DNA from: a virus
Length of the DNA: 49,631 nucleotides
IMG/VR virus record: IMGVR_UViG_3300044634_000076
Span: 1-49,631 of that record
Strand: one strand, 5' to 3'
Both the position numbers and the translations under genes were made by a program. Under the pieces are notes generated by a model that was not told where the DNA came from, made no database searches, and was given only the letters and a program-made list of their open reading frames with translations. Of this stretch, positions 33,486 through 41,670 are shown one piece after another. The stretch's first letter is position 1, and each line of letters opens with the position of its first letter.

Positions 33486-33970
33486 GCAACCTCTGGCAAG
33501 TTGTAATACTGCTTTTCGCCAGCCTTTCTAGCGGCAACAGCGTCATCTAAATTTTTATAGTAACCAAGCCATTTATTCTTTTTGTTTACTTTGACAAATA
33601 CAGTCCAACAATTATGACTTTTAATCCACGACACACCTATGTGACCGCTTTTATTATGGCTTGGCAAGGAAATGTTTTGTGCGTTATCTGTAGTATTTAC
33701 ATCACGCAAATTACAAAGTCTATTGTCATTTCTAACTCTATTTTTGTGGTCTATATGTTTGTTTGGAAAACTTCCATGTACATAAAGCCACGCAAGTCGA
33801 TGGGCCAAATAAGACTTCCCATGTATTTTGGCAGTGTAATAACCGTGACCATTTTTGGCTTTAACTTCTTGCCAAGGTTTAACATTACGCCCATTACCAA
33901 AACGCCAAAGTAGCATCCCGCTTTCAGCATCATAGTGAAACAACTTTTTGACTGTCTCTTGGTCTATCAT
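33482..33970 (-). CDS. HNH homing endonuclease with AP2 DNA-binding domain
   Basis: This 162-residue protein has an HNH core (AHRLAWLYVHG, KHIDHKNRVRNDNR, CNLRDV) followed by an AP2-type DNA-binding half (SGHIGVSWIKSHNCWTVFV and WLGYYKNLDDAVAARK). This is the layout of free-standing homing endonucleases that spread by cutting alleles lacking them. By hand count, bases 33541-33900 are about 35 percent G+C, against about 53 percent for three 60-base lines in the next gene, a sign of recent arrival. Nevertheless it overlaps both neighbours by exactly 4 bases (TCAT). The ATG at 33970 is preferred over an upstream GTG. Confidence 0.9.
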   Translation of the reverse strand: MIDQETVKKLFHYDAESGMLLWRFGNGRNVKPWQEVKAKNGHGYYTAKIHGKSYLAHRLAWLYVHGSFPNKHIDHKNRVRNDNRLCNLRDVNTTDNAQNISLPSHNKSGHIGVSWIKSHNCWTVFVKVNKKNKWLGYYKNLDDAVAARKAGEKQYYNLPEVA

Positions 33971-34122
33971 TTTCGTTCTACCTTTTGCCACTCAAGGCAT
34001 ACTACTCTGCGGTTGTAAACATCTCCTGTCCAAGACCACCTGACACATCTGTATTCTGGTTTTTTCTCTTTGTTAGATACCTCGGGTGAAAATAAGAAGA
34101 ACAGTACCAATAACCATTTCAT
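33967..34122 (-). CDS. Small secreted or membrane protein, 51 aa
   Basis: It opens MKWLLVLFFLFSPEVSNKEK, a probable signal peptide or membrane anchor, followed by a short basic domain with two cysteines (YRCVRW, VVCLEW). I take the ATG at 34122, which overlaps the upstream miniprotein stop; an in-frame GTG lies 33 bases earlier. Function unknown. Confidence 0.5.
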   Translation of the reverse strand: MKWLLVLFFLFSPEVSNKEKKPEYRCVRWSWTGDVYNRRVVCLEWQKVERK

Positions 34123-34211
34123 CCCCAAATCCAAACAAGGGTAAATGTCCCCCACACAACAAATATGATTACACAGGCTGCTACGACAAACGCATCAAGC
34201 CAGTCAATCAT
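34119..34211 (-). CDS. 30-residue membrane miniprotein
   Basis: This very short ORF encodes MIDWLDAFVVAACVIIFVVW and ten more residues, essentially one transmembrane helix. It has an AGGGA ribosome site at proper distance, starts 1 base after the previous stop and overlaps the next gene by 4 bases. These signals support real translation. It may be a lysis regulator or a membrane-perturbing peptide. Confidence 0.5.
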   Translation of the reverse strand: MIDWLDAFVVAACVIIFVVWGTFTLVWIWG

Positions 34212-34212
34212 T

Positions 34213-34407
34213 TTACATCCCTAACACTTTTTTGACAAATTCAGCCGCGACGCCGGGGCCAAACAAAACGGCAAGCATAACGGCGTAAAGCATATACTCA
34301 ATATTACGCATGCGGTCTTTACCGCTATCGAGTTTGCCCTCAATAGACCTGTAGCGTTCTGCGCAGACAGCTTCGTGTACAGCCAATTTTGTTTCCACCG
34401 TTTCCAT
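34213..34407 (-). CDS. XhlA/holin-like small membrane protein, 64 aa
   Basis: A charged N-terminal coiled coil (METVETKLAVHEAVCAERYR to about residue 38) is followed by a single C-terminal membrane helix (about 40-58, MLYAVMLAVLFGPGVAAEF). This layout matches XhlA-type haemolysin/holin accessories. AAGGAA lies 6 bases before the ATG at 34407. It is the first gene of the lysis cassette in transcription order and follows a UUCG hairpin. Confidence 0.6.
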   Translation of the reverse strand: METVETKLAVHEAVCAERYRSIEGKLDSGKDRMRNIEYMLYAVMLAVLFGPGVAAEFVKKVLGM

Positions 34408-34422
34408 AAAATTCCTTGAAGA

Positions 34423-34440
34423 AGCCACCCGAAGGTGGCT
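34423..34440 (-). terminator. UUCG-capped hairpin between genes
   Basis: On the minus strand AGCCACC-TTCG-GGTGGCT forms a 7-bp stem with a C(UUCG)G loop, directly after the 78-residue protein gene. It lacks a good T-run, so it may act as a weak terminator, an attenuator or an RNA-stability element. Confidence 0.55.
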
Positions 34441-34445
34441 GGTTC

Positions 34446-34682
34446 TTAGTTTGCTACTACGTCAGTCACGGCCTCTTCAGGCTTAGCTTCCAACGCTTCT
34501 TTCAGCAACTTGAAGAAGGCATCTCTGCCCACTTGCAACTGATCCACATTGAATCTTGCTGAGTCCAACTTACGATCCAAGTCGGCAACATGGTTGAGCA
34601 ACATCTGCTGTTGCTGTGTCATGTCTTCAAACTTGTACTCTACACCGTCGATTGTCACAGGGGTCTTTTTTTCGTTTCCCAT
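34446..34682 (-). CDS. Small coiled-coil protein resembling DUF6447, 78 aa
   Basis: It begins MGNEKKTPVTIDGVEYKFED, a beta hairpin, followed by a helix with heptads (QQQQMLLNHVADLDRKLDSA) and a second helix ending in an acidic tail. The pattern 'TIDGxEYxxxDL plus helices' recalls DUF6447 of phages; the name is from memory. It is flanked by hairpins on both sides, so it is probably expressed as its own unit. Function unknown. Confidence 0.6.
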   Translation of the reverse strand: MGNEKKTPVTIDGVEYKFEDMTQQQQMLLNHVADLDRKLDSARFNVDQLQVGRDAFFKLLKEALEAKPEEAVTDVVAN

Positions 34683-34685
34683 GAT

Positions 34686-34702
34686 TTTCCTTTAAAGCGC
34701 CA
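34686..34702 (-). repeat. 17-bp intergenic repeat, copy 1
   Basis: On the minus strand TGGCGCTTTAAAGGAAA lies immediately before the 34682 start and contains its AAGGA ribosome site. An identical 17-mer occurs at 44125-44141 before the scaffold gene. Confidence 0.6.
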
Positions 34703-34720
34703 CCAAGATCGGGTGGTGGC
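34699..34720 (-). terminator. Intergenic hairpin, weak terminator or attenuator
   Basis: GCCACCA (minus strand) pairs with TGGTGGC across an 8-base loop and is followed by GCTTT only. It lies between the 122-residue and 78-residue protein genes, and the 3' arm overlaps the 17-bp repeat. Confidence 0.5.
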
Positions 34721-34731
34721 TTCCCGTTAAC

Positions 34732-35100
34732 TTATGCTGCTGGTGCTGGTGCTGATGCCCAAGGCAGGGGTGGCTGCACAATGGGTGGGTTGATCTGGCT
34801 GTCAATCTGTGACTGGATAGCCGCCTCTGTTGCCGCTTGGTCAAGACCATTTGCATAGCACCAGCCCAAGACTTGTGCCTGAGTCAACTCAGCGAATGGT
34901 GTGAACTGTCCGCCCTCTTCTGGTTGCGGGAAAGAACAAGTGCTGTACACGGTAGCATTGTAGGTTTTGGCTGTGTCGCCAGAGCCTTCTACCTGTACGC
35001 CGTTACAGCGCCATCCTGCGGTGATTACAGTCTCAGGAGGAGTTGCTGTCGTAGGAGTGGTGTTCATCCATTCGATGACCCAAGTGATAGTTGCTGACAT
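34732..35100 (-). CDS. Small structural-region protein resembling DUF7936, 122 aa
   Basis: A beta-rich N-terminal domain opens MSATITWVIEWMN and contains WRCNG and YNATVYSTCSF. Then come the helix ELTQAQVLGWCYANGLDQAA and a Pro-rich end NPPIVQPPLPW. I recognise this as a frequent phage protein next to tail fibre genes (DUF7936 in my memory). Role unknown; the three cysteines are conserved in the relatives I recall. It follows the fibre gene by 17 bases. Confidence 0.65.
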   Translation of the reverse strand: MSATITWVIEWMNTTPTTATPPETVITAGWRCNGVQVEGSGDTAKTYNATVYSTCSFPQPEEGGQFTPFAELTQAQVLGWCYANGLDQAATEAAIQSQIDSQINPPIVQPPLPWASAPAPAA

Positions 35101-35117
35101 GATTTACCTTTCAGTGA

Positions 35118-38102
35118 TTAAAGATTAGCGGCATCCAAACGTGCCTTGAGTGATTCAATGATTATTTGTTGTTCTTGGATGCACTTCATCAAAGCGTATT
35201 GCAAATCGGTTTGATAAATTGACAAGCGCATTTTAGGTTCTGCATCTTTGCTTGCCCAATTGCTCTCCACAACCAACTCAGGTGCAACCGCTTGAACATC
35301 TTGAGCAACCACGCCTAATGTCAAACCACCATCTTCTTCCATGTTTTGGTCAATGTAGTTGAATGTCTGAACAGGTATTGCACAAATCTTGTTAAGGTAA
35401 GAACCGGCAGGTGCAAAGTTTGTTTTCTCTCTGCGGTCTGACAGGTTTGAGTCATTGGCTTGATAGTTAGCAATACCACCATTTGAATAAACTCTAAAAC
35501 GAGTTGCAGTAGTGTCTAAAGCACTGTAAAAATAATTTGTGCCATTGTTTGGTGAGGCTCCCCAAAAATAACACTGAACACCAAATGGACTAGCATTGTT
35601 ATTAAACACAACAAGTGTGTCGTCAGAAGTTGACGTTTCTACAGAATGCCAAGCACCCGCAGTATTAAAATAACTTGTTGCAGTTCCTAAAAAGTGAGCA
35701 AAACCACTAGAGGATATTCTGGCTTTCTCATTGCCACCAATGAAAAACCTATGGTCAGCGGCATAAACACTATTTGTGCAATAAACTGCTGTGCTTCTGT
35801 TGTAGTTAAGTGTTTGATTTTCGTTTGATGCAACACCGGGGTAAAATTGAAAAACTTCAGCACCAGCATTTGAAATTGTTAGTTTTGCACTATTGGATGT
35901 TGTAGTCCCCACCATCAAATTCCCACTGGCATCCAGAGTCATGTAAGTGCTAAACGACCCAATAGCACCACCAGCAGATGGGGTTCCAGCGGCTAATTGC
36001 CATGTAAACGCACCATTGCTTTGGTTAAAGTTGGTTGCGGGATTGGCGGTAATCCATCTGTAAGTTGCAGTCTCATCAAGATACAAGTTTTGCGATAAAA
36101 CAGCATTGGTATTTGCGGAAGACCAAAGCGATAGGCCGTTTCCAATTTGGAATGCTTTTACGTTTGAATACCAAGCACTAGGAGTAACTCCCAAGCCCAA
36201 ATTGCCTGCGTTATTAAGCCTCAACGCTTCAGCCGAACCAATGCCAAAACCAAAATAACCACCAGTATTTGTAGCCGCAGTAGATGTAACGCCAATGAAG
36301 CCTTGCATTTGGCTTACTGATGCCGAGCCATTCCAATACTTTGACAAGAAAGCAATAGTAGGCGAATTTTTAGTAGTAGCACCCGCCGTAGCGTTAACTG
36401 CGTTGATGGTCACATTTGCATCTGCGCCAATACCAAACTGAGAACCATTGGTAGGATGAACTGCTTCAAATGGCGTTGTATCAGAAACTATGCGAAATCC
36501 ATTTGTACCAGTTGGTACAGTCAAAATGAGGCGTGGGTTGCTTCCATAACTAAGCGTGTCGCCTGACGCGTTATAAACCTCAAACTTTTGGGTTGGCGTA
36601 AGGCCAATGCCAAAATTGCCTGTTGTTGTAATTATGGCTTTAGCGGTTGCTGAATTATTAGTAAAAAACTGAATACCACCACCAGAGTCGGCATAAACCG
36701 CCGCATCTGTGCTTGTGTCTCCTTTTATCCAACCACTTGTACCAAATACTGCTTTTTGTACGCCATTGACGTAAGCACTAAACGCACCGCCACCAGTAGT
36801 GCCAGTATTATCTGAAGCAATTGCACCATAAGCACCACTTGTTTTGTAGTAAATACCAATTTGTTCAGCACTACGCACATCTAACTTATAAGCAGGGTTT
36901 GTAGGCCCTATTCCTAAGAATCCACCATTTCCAAGAGTCATCACTTGAGTAAAGGAAATAGGATTTCCTATTGTGCCTGACCCTGCGGTGTACCAAGCGT
37001 GGTAGCCGTCTTGCTCGTACATAGTTGCAGTACCAGAGCCAATATATTTATAACCACCGTTGTAGTAAGTGTTAGCGTTCATACGCGCATTTGCAACGCC
37101 CGATGACCATGCCGCAAAACCCGAACTTACTTGAAGCGAAGTAAATCCACTCCAAGCACTTGGACTAACTCCTACACCTACATTTCCACCTTGAGAATTT
37201 AATATTAAATCTTTAAACGCACCGCTACCTAAATAACTTGTTTCAATAACTGCTTTGGTATCATCGTGATAAAACTGCAACATATTTTGTGTTGTTGCAT
37301 TGCTTGAAAGAATACGGATGCCGTTAGTTCCAGTTGTTTGGTTGACTTGTAATCTAACAGTAGGATTATTTGTACCAATACCTACATTGATTCCACTAGC
37401 CGTATAAAGGCTTGAGGAGTTGAGGGTTAGTTGTGTTGTGCCGCTAATCCCAAATGTTTGAGTAAGTGCATCTATAAAAATGTTCTTGTATGCACTCGTG
37501 GCTCGGTTGTACGATAGGATTTTTGCTGTCGGAGCCGTGAAGGAAAACTCAAGCCCTTCGCCCGTACCAAGGGTAGAGGTTATCCCCACTCCTACTCGCA
37601 ACATGATATTGGAATCGAGGTTATTGAAAAACGATATGCCATTGCCAGCACTCAGCGTAGTAAACGCACCAGTAGATGCCGTAGTAGCACCCACAGTCAT
37701 GCCATTGATAGTTCCACCTGTAAGAGTAGCACCGCTAGAAGCAAGTGTGTTTAGCGTAGCTGTAGAGGATGCACCAAGGGTTGTGAAGTTACCCGCAGCA
37801 GGGGTCACATTACCAATAATGCCTTGGAATGATGTTCCTGTAGCTGCGCCCAAAACTGGTGTCACCAATGTCGGAGAAGTCGCAAAGACTAATGAGCCTG
37901 TACCGGTCTCGTCAGTGATAGCCGCCAAGAGTTGAGCAGATGTTGCAACTAACGTGTTGCTTGTCAGGTTAATAGTCTTGTTGGTAAGCGTAGCTGATGT
38001 CGCGGCTTCTAGTTTGTCCGTGTTCAAATTACTGAAGTTGGTATCAACCTCTGTGTTAGTCAGGGGCGTGCCCTTAACACTGCGTAGAACAATGGTGCTC
38101 AT
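35118..38102 (-). CDS. Tail fibre with C-terminal S74 intramolecular chaperone, 994 aa
   Basis: The N-terminus MSTIVLRSVKGTPLTNTEVD plus LTNKTINLTSNTL is typical of fibres whose shaft is built from repeated beta modules; here several GNLGLGVTPSAW-type units recur. The C-terminal 107 residues, from SDRREKTNF (Ser888) through LGVVAQDVQ to a coiled coil, form an S74 chaperone domain that trimerises the fibre and then cuts itself off before Ser888. It likely binds host surface sugars. A GGAGA ribosome site precedes the start. The ORF is much longer than needed for a simple spike, suggesting module accretion. Confidence 0.85.
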   Translation of the reverse strand: MSTIVLRSVKGTPLTNTEVDTNFSNLNTDKLEAATSATLTNKTINLTSNTLVATSAQLLAAITDETGTGSLVFATSPTLVTPVLGAATGTSFQGIIGNVTPAAGNFTTLGASSTATLNTLASSGATLTGGTINGMTVGATTASTGAFTTLSAGNGISFFNNLDSNIMLRVGVGITSTLGTGEGLEFSFTAPTAKILSYNRATSAYKNIFIDALTQTFGISGTTQLTLNSSSLYTASGINVGIGTNNPTVRLQVNQTTGTNGIRILSSNATTQNMLQFYHDDTKAVIETSYLGSGAFKDLILNSQGGNVGVGVSPSAWSGFTSLQVSSGFAAWSSGVANARMNANTYYNGGYKYIGSGTATMYEQDGYHAWYTAGSGTIGNPISFTQVMTLGNGGFLGIGPTNPAYKLDVRSAEQIGIYYKTSGAYGAIASDNTGTTGGGAFSAYVNGVQKAVFGTSGWIKGDTSTDAAVYADSGGGIQFFTNNSATAKAIITTTGNFGIGLTPTQKFEVYNASGDTLSYGSNPRLILTVPTGTNGFRIVSDTTPFEAVHPTNGSQFGIGADANVTINAVNATAGATTKNSPTIAFLSKYWNGSASVSQMQGFIGVTSTAATNTGGYFGFGIGSAEALRLNNAGNLGLGVTPSAWYSNVKAFQIGNGLSLWSSANTNAVLSQNLYLDETATYRWITANPATNFNQSNGAFTWQLAAGTPSAGGAIGSFSTYMTLDASGNLMVGTTTSNSAKLTISNAGAEVFQFYPGVASNENQTLNYNRSTAVYCTNSVYAADHRFFIGGNEKARISSSGFAHFLGTATSYFNTAGAWHSVETSTSDDTLVVFNNNASPFGVQCYFWGASPNNGTNYFYSALDTTATRFRVYSNGGIANYQANDSNLSDRREKTNFAPAGSYLNKICAIPVQTFNYIDQNMEEDGGLTLGVVAQDVQAVAPELVVESNWASKDAEPKMRLSIYQTDLQYALMKCIQEQQIIIESLKARLDAANL

Positions 38103-38137
38103 AGATTTTTCTCCGGTACCGAACTCAACATCAAATT

Positions 38138-38578
38138 TTAGCTAACAGTGATTGTCCAAGTAATGCTCATGGAGTCATCTGCGCCTTTATTGACAACCGC
38201 AAATTCTGTACGGCAAAGCAATGTGCCAGCGGAAGAAGCGTTAAGAATACCTGCCTCAACTACCGCGCCAGTACCAGTACCAGCACCAAAAGACGCAACG
38301 TAAGTCACAATTGCTCCAGCGGATGCACTTGAAGTCAACGACACTCGAGCCAATTCAGTTTGCAAAGTAGTATCGCCAACTGCAGGACTACCAGTATCGC
38401 CAGAACCAATGGCCATGTGGCTCATTGCTGTAGGTGTGCCAACCATGCGGGCAGCGATAAATGTCTTACCTGTTGTTACAACAATGTTGGGGACGGTTTT
38501 ATCTTCTTTGATTGTGCCATCGGGGCCAAACAGTTTGATGTTTAGTTTACCTGTAGCTTTAATGGTTTCTTGAATCAT
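38138..38578 (-). CDS. Virion or fibre-associated protein, 146 aa
   Basis: It is an all-beta protein opening MIQETIKATGKLNIKLFGPD. It includes GSGDTGSPAVGDTTLQTELA and a final immunoglobulin-like strand set ending ITWTITVS. I have seen this type between adaptor and fibre genes in other phages, where it is taken as structural. A TAGGAG ribosome site is present. Function is inferred from place. Confidence 0.6.
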   Translation of the reverse strand: MIQETIKATGKLNIKLFGPDGTIKEDKTVPNIVVTTGKTFIAARMVGTPTAMSHMAIGSGDTGSPAVGDTTLQTELARVSLTSSASAGAIVTYVASFGAGTGTGAVVEAGILNASSAGTLLCRTEFAVVNKGADDSMSITWTITVS

Positions 38579-38587
38579 CGTAATCTC

Positions 38588-39715
38588 CTATGCAAATGTG
38601 CGGTACTCACCGACGTAATCAGCTTCAAAATATGTCAAGTCACAGTATCCTTGAGAGATCACCGAACCAGACTCCGAAAAAGCCAGAGTGTCTGCTACCA
38701 CTTTCGATGGCGTCAAAGCTATGGCATCCGCCGTCCCGGTTGTATCCGATAACGTTTTAGAGAACGCTACAGAAACAACGTCAACAGACGTTAGTGTATC
38801 CGCAAGTGCTTTACTAAAGCTAGTAAATGTTGCACTACTTGTGCTAAATGCGTCGGATAAAGCTTTCGCAACAGTCAGGGCTTTTTCGTCTGAGACACCT
38901 AAAGTGTCTGTCAAAACCTTGGCTATGTCAAAAAAGCGGGCGTCTGTAATGGCGTTTGTATCGGTAAGATTTTTATCAATACCGCGGACAAGCCCTTCTA
39001 TAGTCGCAAAAGAATCAGACAAGACTTTATCAACGCTAAAGGTAACGTTGTCTTGGAAAGCCTGTGCATCTGAGAGCACTTTAGAAACTTGCAACGCCGT
39101 TGCGTCCGTTAGCCCAAAGCTATCCGTCAAAGGTTTAGTCGAACTACGCGCCATTGCTTCCGCAACAAACGCAACATTGTTGATGTATTTCTGAAAAGCG
39201 TAAGTTGACCCATCCCCCACATCAGCGCCGTCGTTTAGACCAAACGCATCTGTCAGAACTTTATTGATCGCAAAAACGGAGTCTTCCGTAACAGTAGCCG
39301 TATCCCCTAGATTTTTACCAGCTTCTTTTGCAACAGCAGAAACAGGCGTAACAGAGTCACTCAGCGTTCGAAGCGTTGTTTTGACAATGCTAATAACTTC
39401 GGTAACAGTAACAGAATTTGCTAGTACTTTAGTAATAGCGCGGTCAATATCATCTGTCGTTACAACGGTTTCAGATTTAACCAGCCCAACAGATCGAATA
39501 ACCTGTTCGGGGACTGTAACAATTTCGCGAATCTTCTTGTTCTGACCTAACTCGTCAAGGGCTGCAGAAGCCGCCAAAACGGCGTAAGACAGCGTAAACC
39601 CAGCCGAGACTGCCGAGATACTAGCTTGCGCTACCGCGGACGTTGTAGAGGCCGTTAAAAGCTCATAAGCAACTGCAGCGGAAACTCCATTCGCAGAGAT
39701 GCTTGAGGTCGCCAT
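38588..39715 (-). CDS. Repeat-built virion protein with 18-residue repeats, 375 aa
   Basis: After an Ala/Ser-rich N-terminal region and an irregular segment, the last ~190 residues are 18-residue tandem repeats of the form K-x-L-(S/T)-D-(S/T), then a hydrophobic residue at about 9, D at 11 and hydrophobics at 15 and 17. Earlier degenerate copies include KNLGDTATVTEDSVFAIN. The protein ends in a short aromatic cap (YFEADYVGEYRTFA). Regular short repeats of this sort usually make a solenoid or a fibre shaft. It lies among adaptor and fibre genes, so a virion fibre is likely. I do not recognise a named family. Confidence 0.65.
   Translation of the reverse strand: MATSSISANGVSAAVAYELLTASTTSAVAQASISAVSAGFTLSYAVLAASAALDELGQNKKIREIVTVPEQVIRSVGLVKSETVVTTDDIDRAITKVLANSVTVTEVISIVKTTLRTLSDSVTPVSAVAKEAGKNLGDTATVTEDSVFAINKVLTDAFGLNDGADVGDGSTYAFQKYINNVAFVAEAMARSSTKPLTDSFGLTDATALQVSKVLSDAQAFQDNVTFSVDKVLSDSFATIEGLVRGIDKNLTDTNAITDARFFDIAKVLTDTLGVSDEKALTVAKALSDAFSTSSATFTSFSKALADTLTSVDVVSVAFSKTLSDTTGTADAIALTPSKVVADTLAFSESGSVISQGYCDLTYFEADYVGEYRTFA
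38651..39136 (-). repeat. Nine tandem 54-bp (18-residue) coding repeats
   Basis: Starting at the Lys codon 39134-39136, nine units follow without gaps. Examples are KPLTDSFGLTDATALQVS, KVLSDAQAFQDNVTFSVD and KVLTDTLGVSDEKALTVA. The last unit ends at the Gln codon 38651-38653. The DNA copies are strongly diverged, so the array is old. Confidence 0.85.
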
Positions 39716-40047
39716 TAGAAATCCTGACGAAGTTTAAATTTCAACAGTTCGTAAACTGTTTGGATTGTTGTATCTGCAAAAGTGATTTGAATTTCACCTT
39801 CGTAGTCTCCGGCAGCGCCGTTAAGGGATGTCGGATCGTCTGACCAGTAAAATACTACAACACCGCCAGCGCCATTGGTAACTGACCCCGTAAGCGTAGA
39901 TTGCAGAGTAGTTGCACCAGCCGCACGGAATTTAAGCAAAACAGTAGCGCCAGTTATGTTGATAGCCTCGCCAGTTGTCGAGTCTGTTAGCGTAGTTACC
40001 AAATTAGGGCGAGTGTCCCCTTGGACAAGTTTAATTTTTTCAGCCAT
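39715..40047 (-). CDS. BppU-like N-terminal domain protein, 110 aa
   Basis: The sequence MAEKIKLVQGDTRPNLVTTL, with TGEAINITGATVLLKFR and GDYEGEIQITF, follows the pattern of the N-terminal domain of baseplate upper proteins (BppU) of siphophages, a small beta domain that attaches appendages to the virion. Here it probably links fibres to the tail. I chose the ATG at 40047 with GGAG 9 bases upstream; a TTG further up is open. Confidence 0.65.
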   Translation of the reverse strand: MAEKIKLVQGDTRPNLVTTLTDSTTGEAINITGATVLLKFRAAGATTLQSTLTGSVTNGAGGVVVFYWSDDPTSLNGAAGDYEGEIQITFADTTIQTVYELLKFKLRQDF

Positions 40048-40723
40048 GGTTTGGAGCTCCAGATGTACTTGGGGCAATAGAAGTTGTACCTCTTAGCTCA
40101 GTGCTAAGCGCCGTTGTGTAGAGGGCATAGTGCGCCTGAGCACGACTTGCATTTGCTGAAGACTCCGCGTCTTTGCTGAACGCACGAAACAAAATGTAGT
40201 CCGCAAGCGCATTAGCAAAAACATCAGCAACACTTATATTACCACTCACTGCCGTGTAAACTGCGTTGTCAGCAGGCTCGGTAATGTCAGTTGGGTACGC
40301 TGAATAGACTGTAGAGAGCTGAGCCAACGTAGTCGCTGGCGGATACACATAAAAAACCCTAGGATCAATGGGGTCGTACATGTAGTTTGAGATGTTAACG
40401 CTAGCAGTTGCAACGTGCCACGAGGGGCTTATTGAATCAAGCATTTGGCGATTAACTTTGCGAACCACTTGTTTATCGCTTGTCGTAGCTACATTGCGCA
40501 CAATGTCTATGAGCTTAGATGCCGCAGCAGGCAGGGTTTGCCTTGTACCCGATACACAAGTAAGCGTAGCGGTCGTAGCAGTGGCATCAGGGCGGTAGAC
40601 AGTAATGTCTCGTTGGCCGTCGTTAAGGTAGCGTACAAGCTCGTTTGTTGCCCAGCGAACAGCGGACGCATCCTGCAAAGTTCCTACGACCCGAAGTAAA
40701 ACTGATTGTGCGGAAGTAGTCAT
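40040..40723 (-). CDS. Adaptor-region protein resembling DUF6682, 227 aa
   Basis: An N-terminal helical hairpin (WATNELVRYLNDGQRDITVY) precedes a beta sandwich, and a C-terminal helix has YILFRAFSKDAESSANASRA, recalling the DUF6682 family of phage adaptor-like proteins. In structure such proteins form the ring between portal and tail. It lies next to a second adaptor-like gene. The family name is from memory. Confidence 0.65.
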   Translation of the reverse strand: MTTSAQSVLLRVVGTLQDASAVRWATNELVRYLNDGQRDITVYRPDATATTATLTCVSGTRQTLPAAASKLIDIVRNVATTSDKQVVRKVNRQMLDSISPSWHVATASVNISNYMYDPIDPRVFYVYPPATTLAQLSTVYSAYPTDITEPADNAVYTAVSGNISVADVFANALADYILFRAFSKDAESSANASRAQAHYALYTTALSTELRGTTSIAPSTSGAPNHG

Positions 40724-40731
40724 TTATAGCC

Positions 40732-41364
40732 TTACACAAATGGGCGTGAGCGAACGCGCATAGAACCACGAACATGGCCGTAGTTCCCCTCTATACGAGA
40801 GTTTGTAATGTGACGAGCCGTTTCCATCTGCACCTGCGAAGCGCGGGCGTAGTTAGTAAAAGGCTGATCTGGAAGAAGCATCGCCCTGTAGATTGCTCCC
40901 GACACAACGGGCTCGATCCAACGGTTATACAAGTCGTCTTCGAGCTGCGTAGCTGTCATAGCTGGGCGCAGCGCAACTGTCGTTACCAGTCTATAAACAT
41001 CATCTGGGGTTGGCAAAAGCCGAAGAACAAACTGTGAGTCTGTACGGTCGACATAAAAAGAACTAGGGATGCCAGAATCTACGGGTAAGTACCTAGGAAA
41101 ACTTTCGGCCATGTCGCCGACAAGAGGAATGCCGTCAGCAGTAACACCAAGAACACGACTAATAATTAGTTGCGCAGATGGGCTATCTAAGTCGTATTCA
41201 CCAATGTCGGCAACAGTAGAAAATGGATCGAGGTTCTGCCTGAGAACCTGCGATTTTTCACAAAACTCAATAGCGGATGTCAGCAACATTTGATCCACCA
41301 CCGGCTCGGGACAACCGGGCAAGTGGGGCAGAATGCGCGAATAAAAAGCACTAAGAGCTTTCAT
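40732..41364 (-). CDS. Tail adaptor-like protein (tail tubular A type), 210 aa
   Basis: The helical N-terminus, LPGCPEPVVDQMLLTSAIEF with CEKSQV, is typical of podovirus adaptors (T7 gp11-like), which bind under the portal. A beta insert (about 60-135) and long C-terminal helices with RASQVQMETARH follow. It is transcribed just before the DUF6682-like gene, with an 8-base gap. Assignment is by pattern and position. Confidence 0.6.
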   Translation of the reverse strand: MKALSAFYSRILPHLPGCPEPVVDQMLLTSAIEFCEKSQVLRQNLDPFSTVADIGEYDLDSPSAQLIISRVLGVTADGIPLVGDMAESFPRYLPVDSGIPSSFYVDRTDSQFVLRLLPTPDDVYRLVTTVALRPAMTATQLEDDLYNRWIEPVVSGAIYRAMLLPDQPFTNYARASQVQMETARHITNSRIEGNYGHVRGSMRVRSRPFV

Positions 41365-41372
41365 GACGTACC

Positions 41373-41654
41373 TTACAGTTCGATCTGAGGCTCAGCGGGA
41401 ACTTCGGTAATCTCAGGTTCAGGCGCTGCCTCAACGGATTCTACCAGTTCAGTAGATTTTTTGCGAGACTTTGATGGTGTTTTTGTTTCATCAACATTAG
41501 ACTGCAAATTAGCCAAAGTCTGGCCTTCTTCTGTGTACACCCAATCGTGCTCAACTAAACGAGCAAGAATAACAATTTTCCCGTCAACAGTAGCACGGGC
41601 TTTGTTTGCAAGAAACTCACCACCAAGGCGAGTCGTAAGGTCGATCACGTTCAT
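41373..41654 (-). CDS. Small head-region protein, 93 aa
   Basis: The N-terminal 50 residues (MNVIDLTTRLGGEFLANKAR, then HDWVYTEEGQTL) look folded. The rest is a Lys/Ser stretch and then an acidic, Pro/Glu-rich tail, probably disordered. AGGAG precedes the start. It lies between a terminator and the adaptor gene. Function unknown; a head-completion role is possible by place. Confidence 0.55.
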   Translation of the reverse strand: MNVIDLTTRLGGEFLANKARATVDGKIVILARLVEHDWVYTEEGQTLANLQSNVDETKTPSKSRKKSTELVESVEAAPEPEITEVPAEPQIEL

Positions 41655-41670
41655 AAAAATCTCCTATTAA

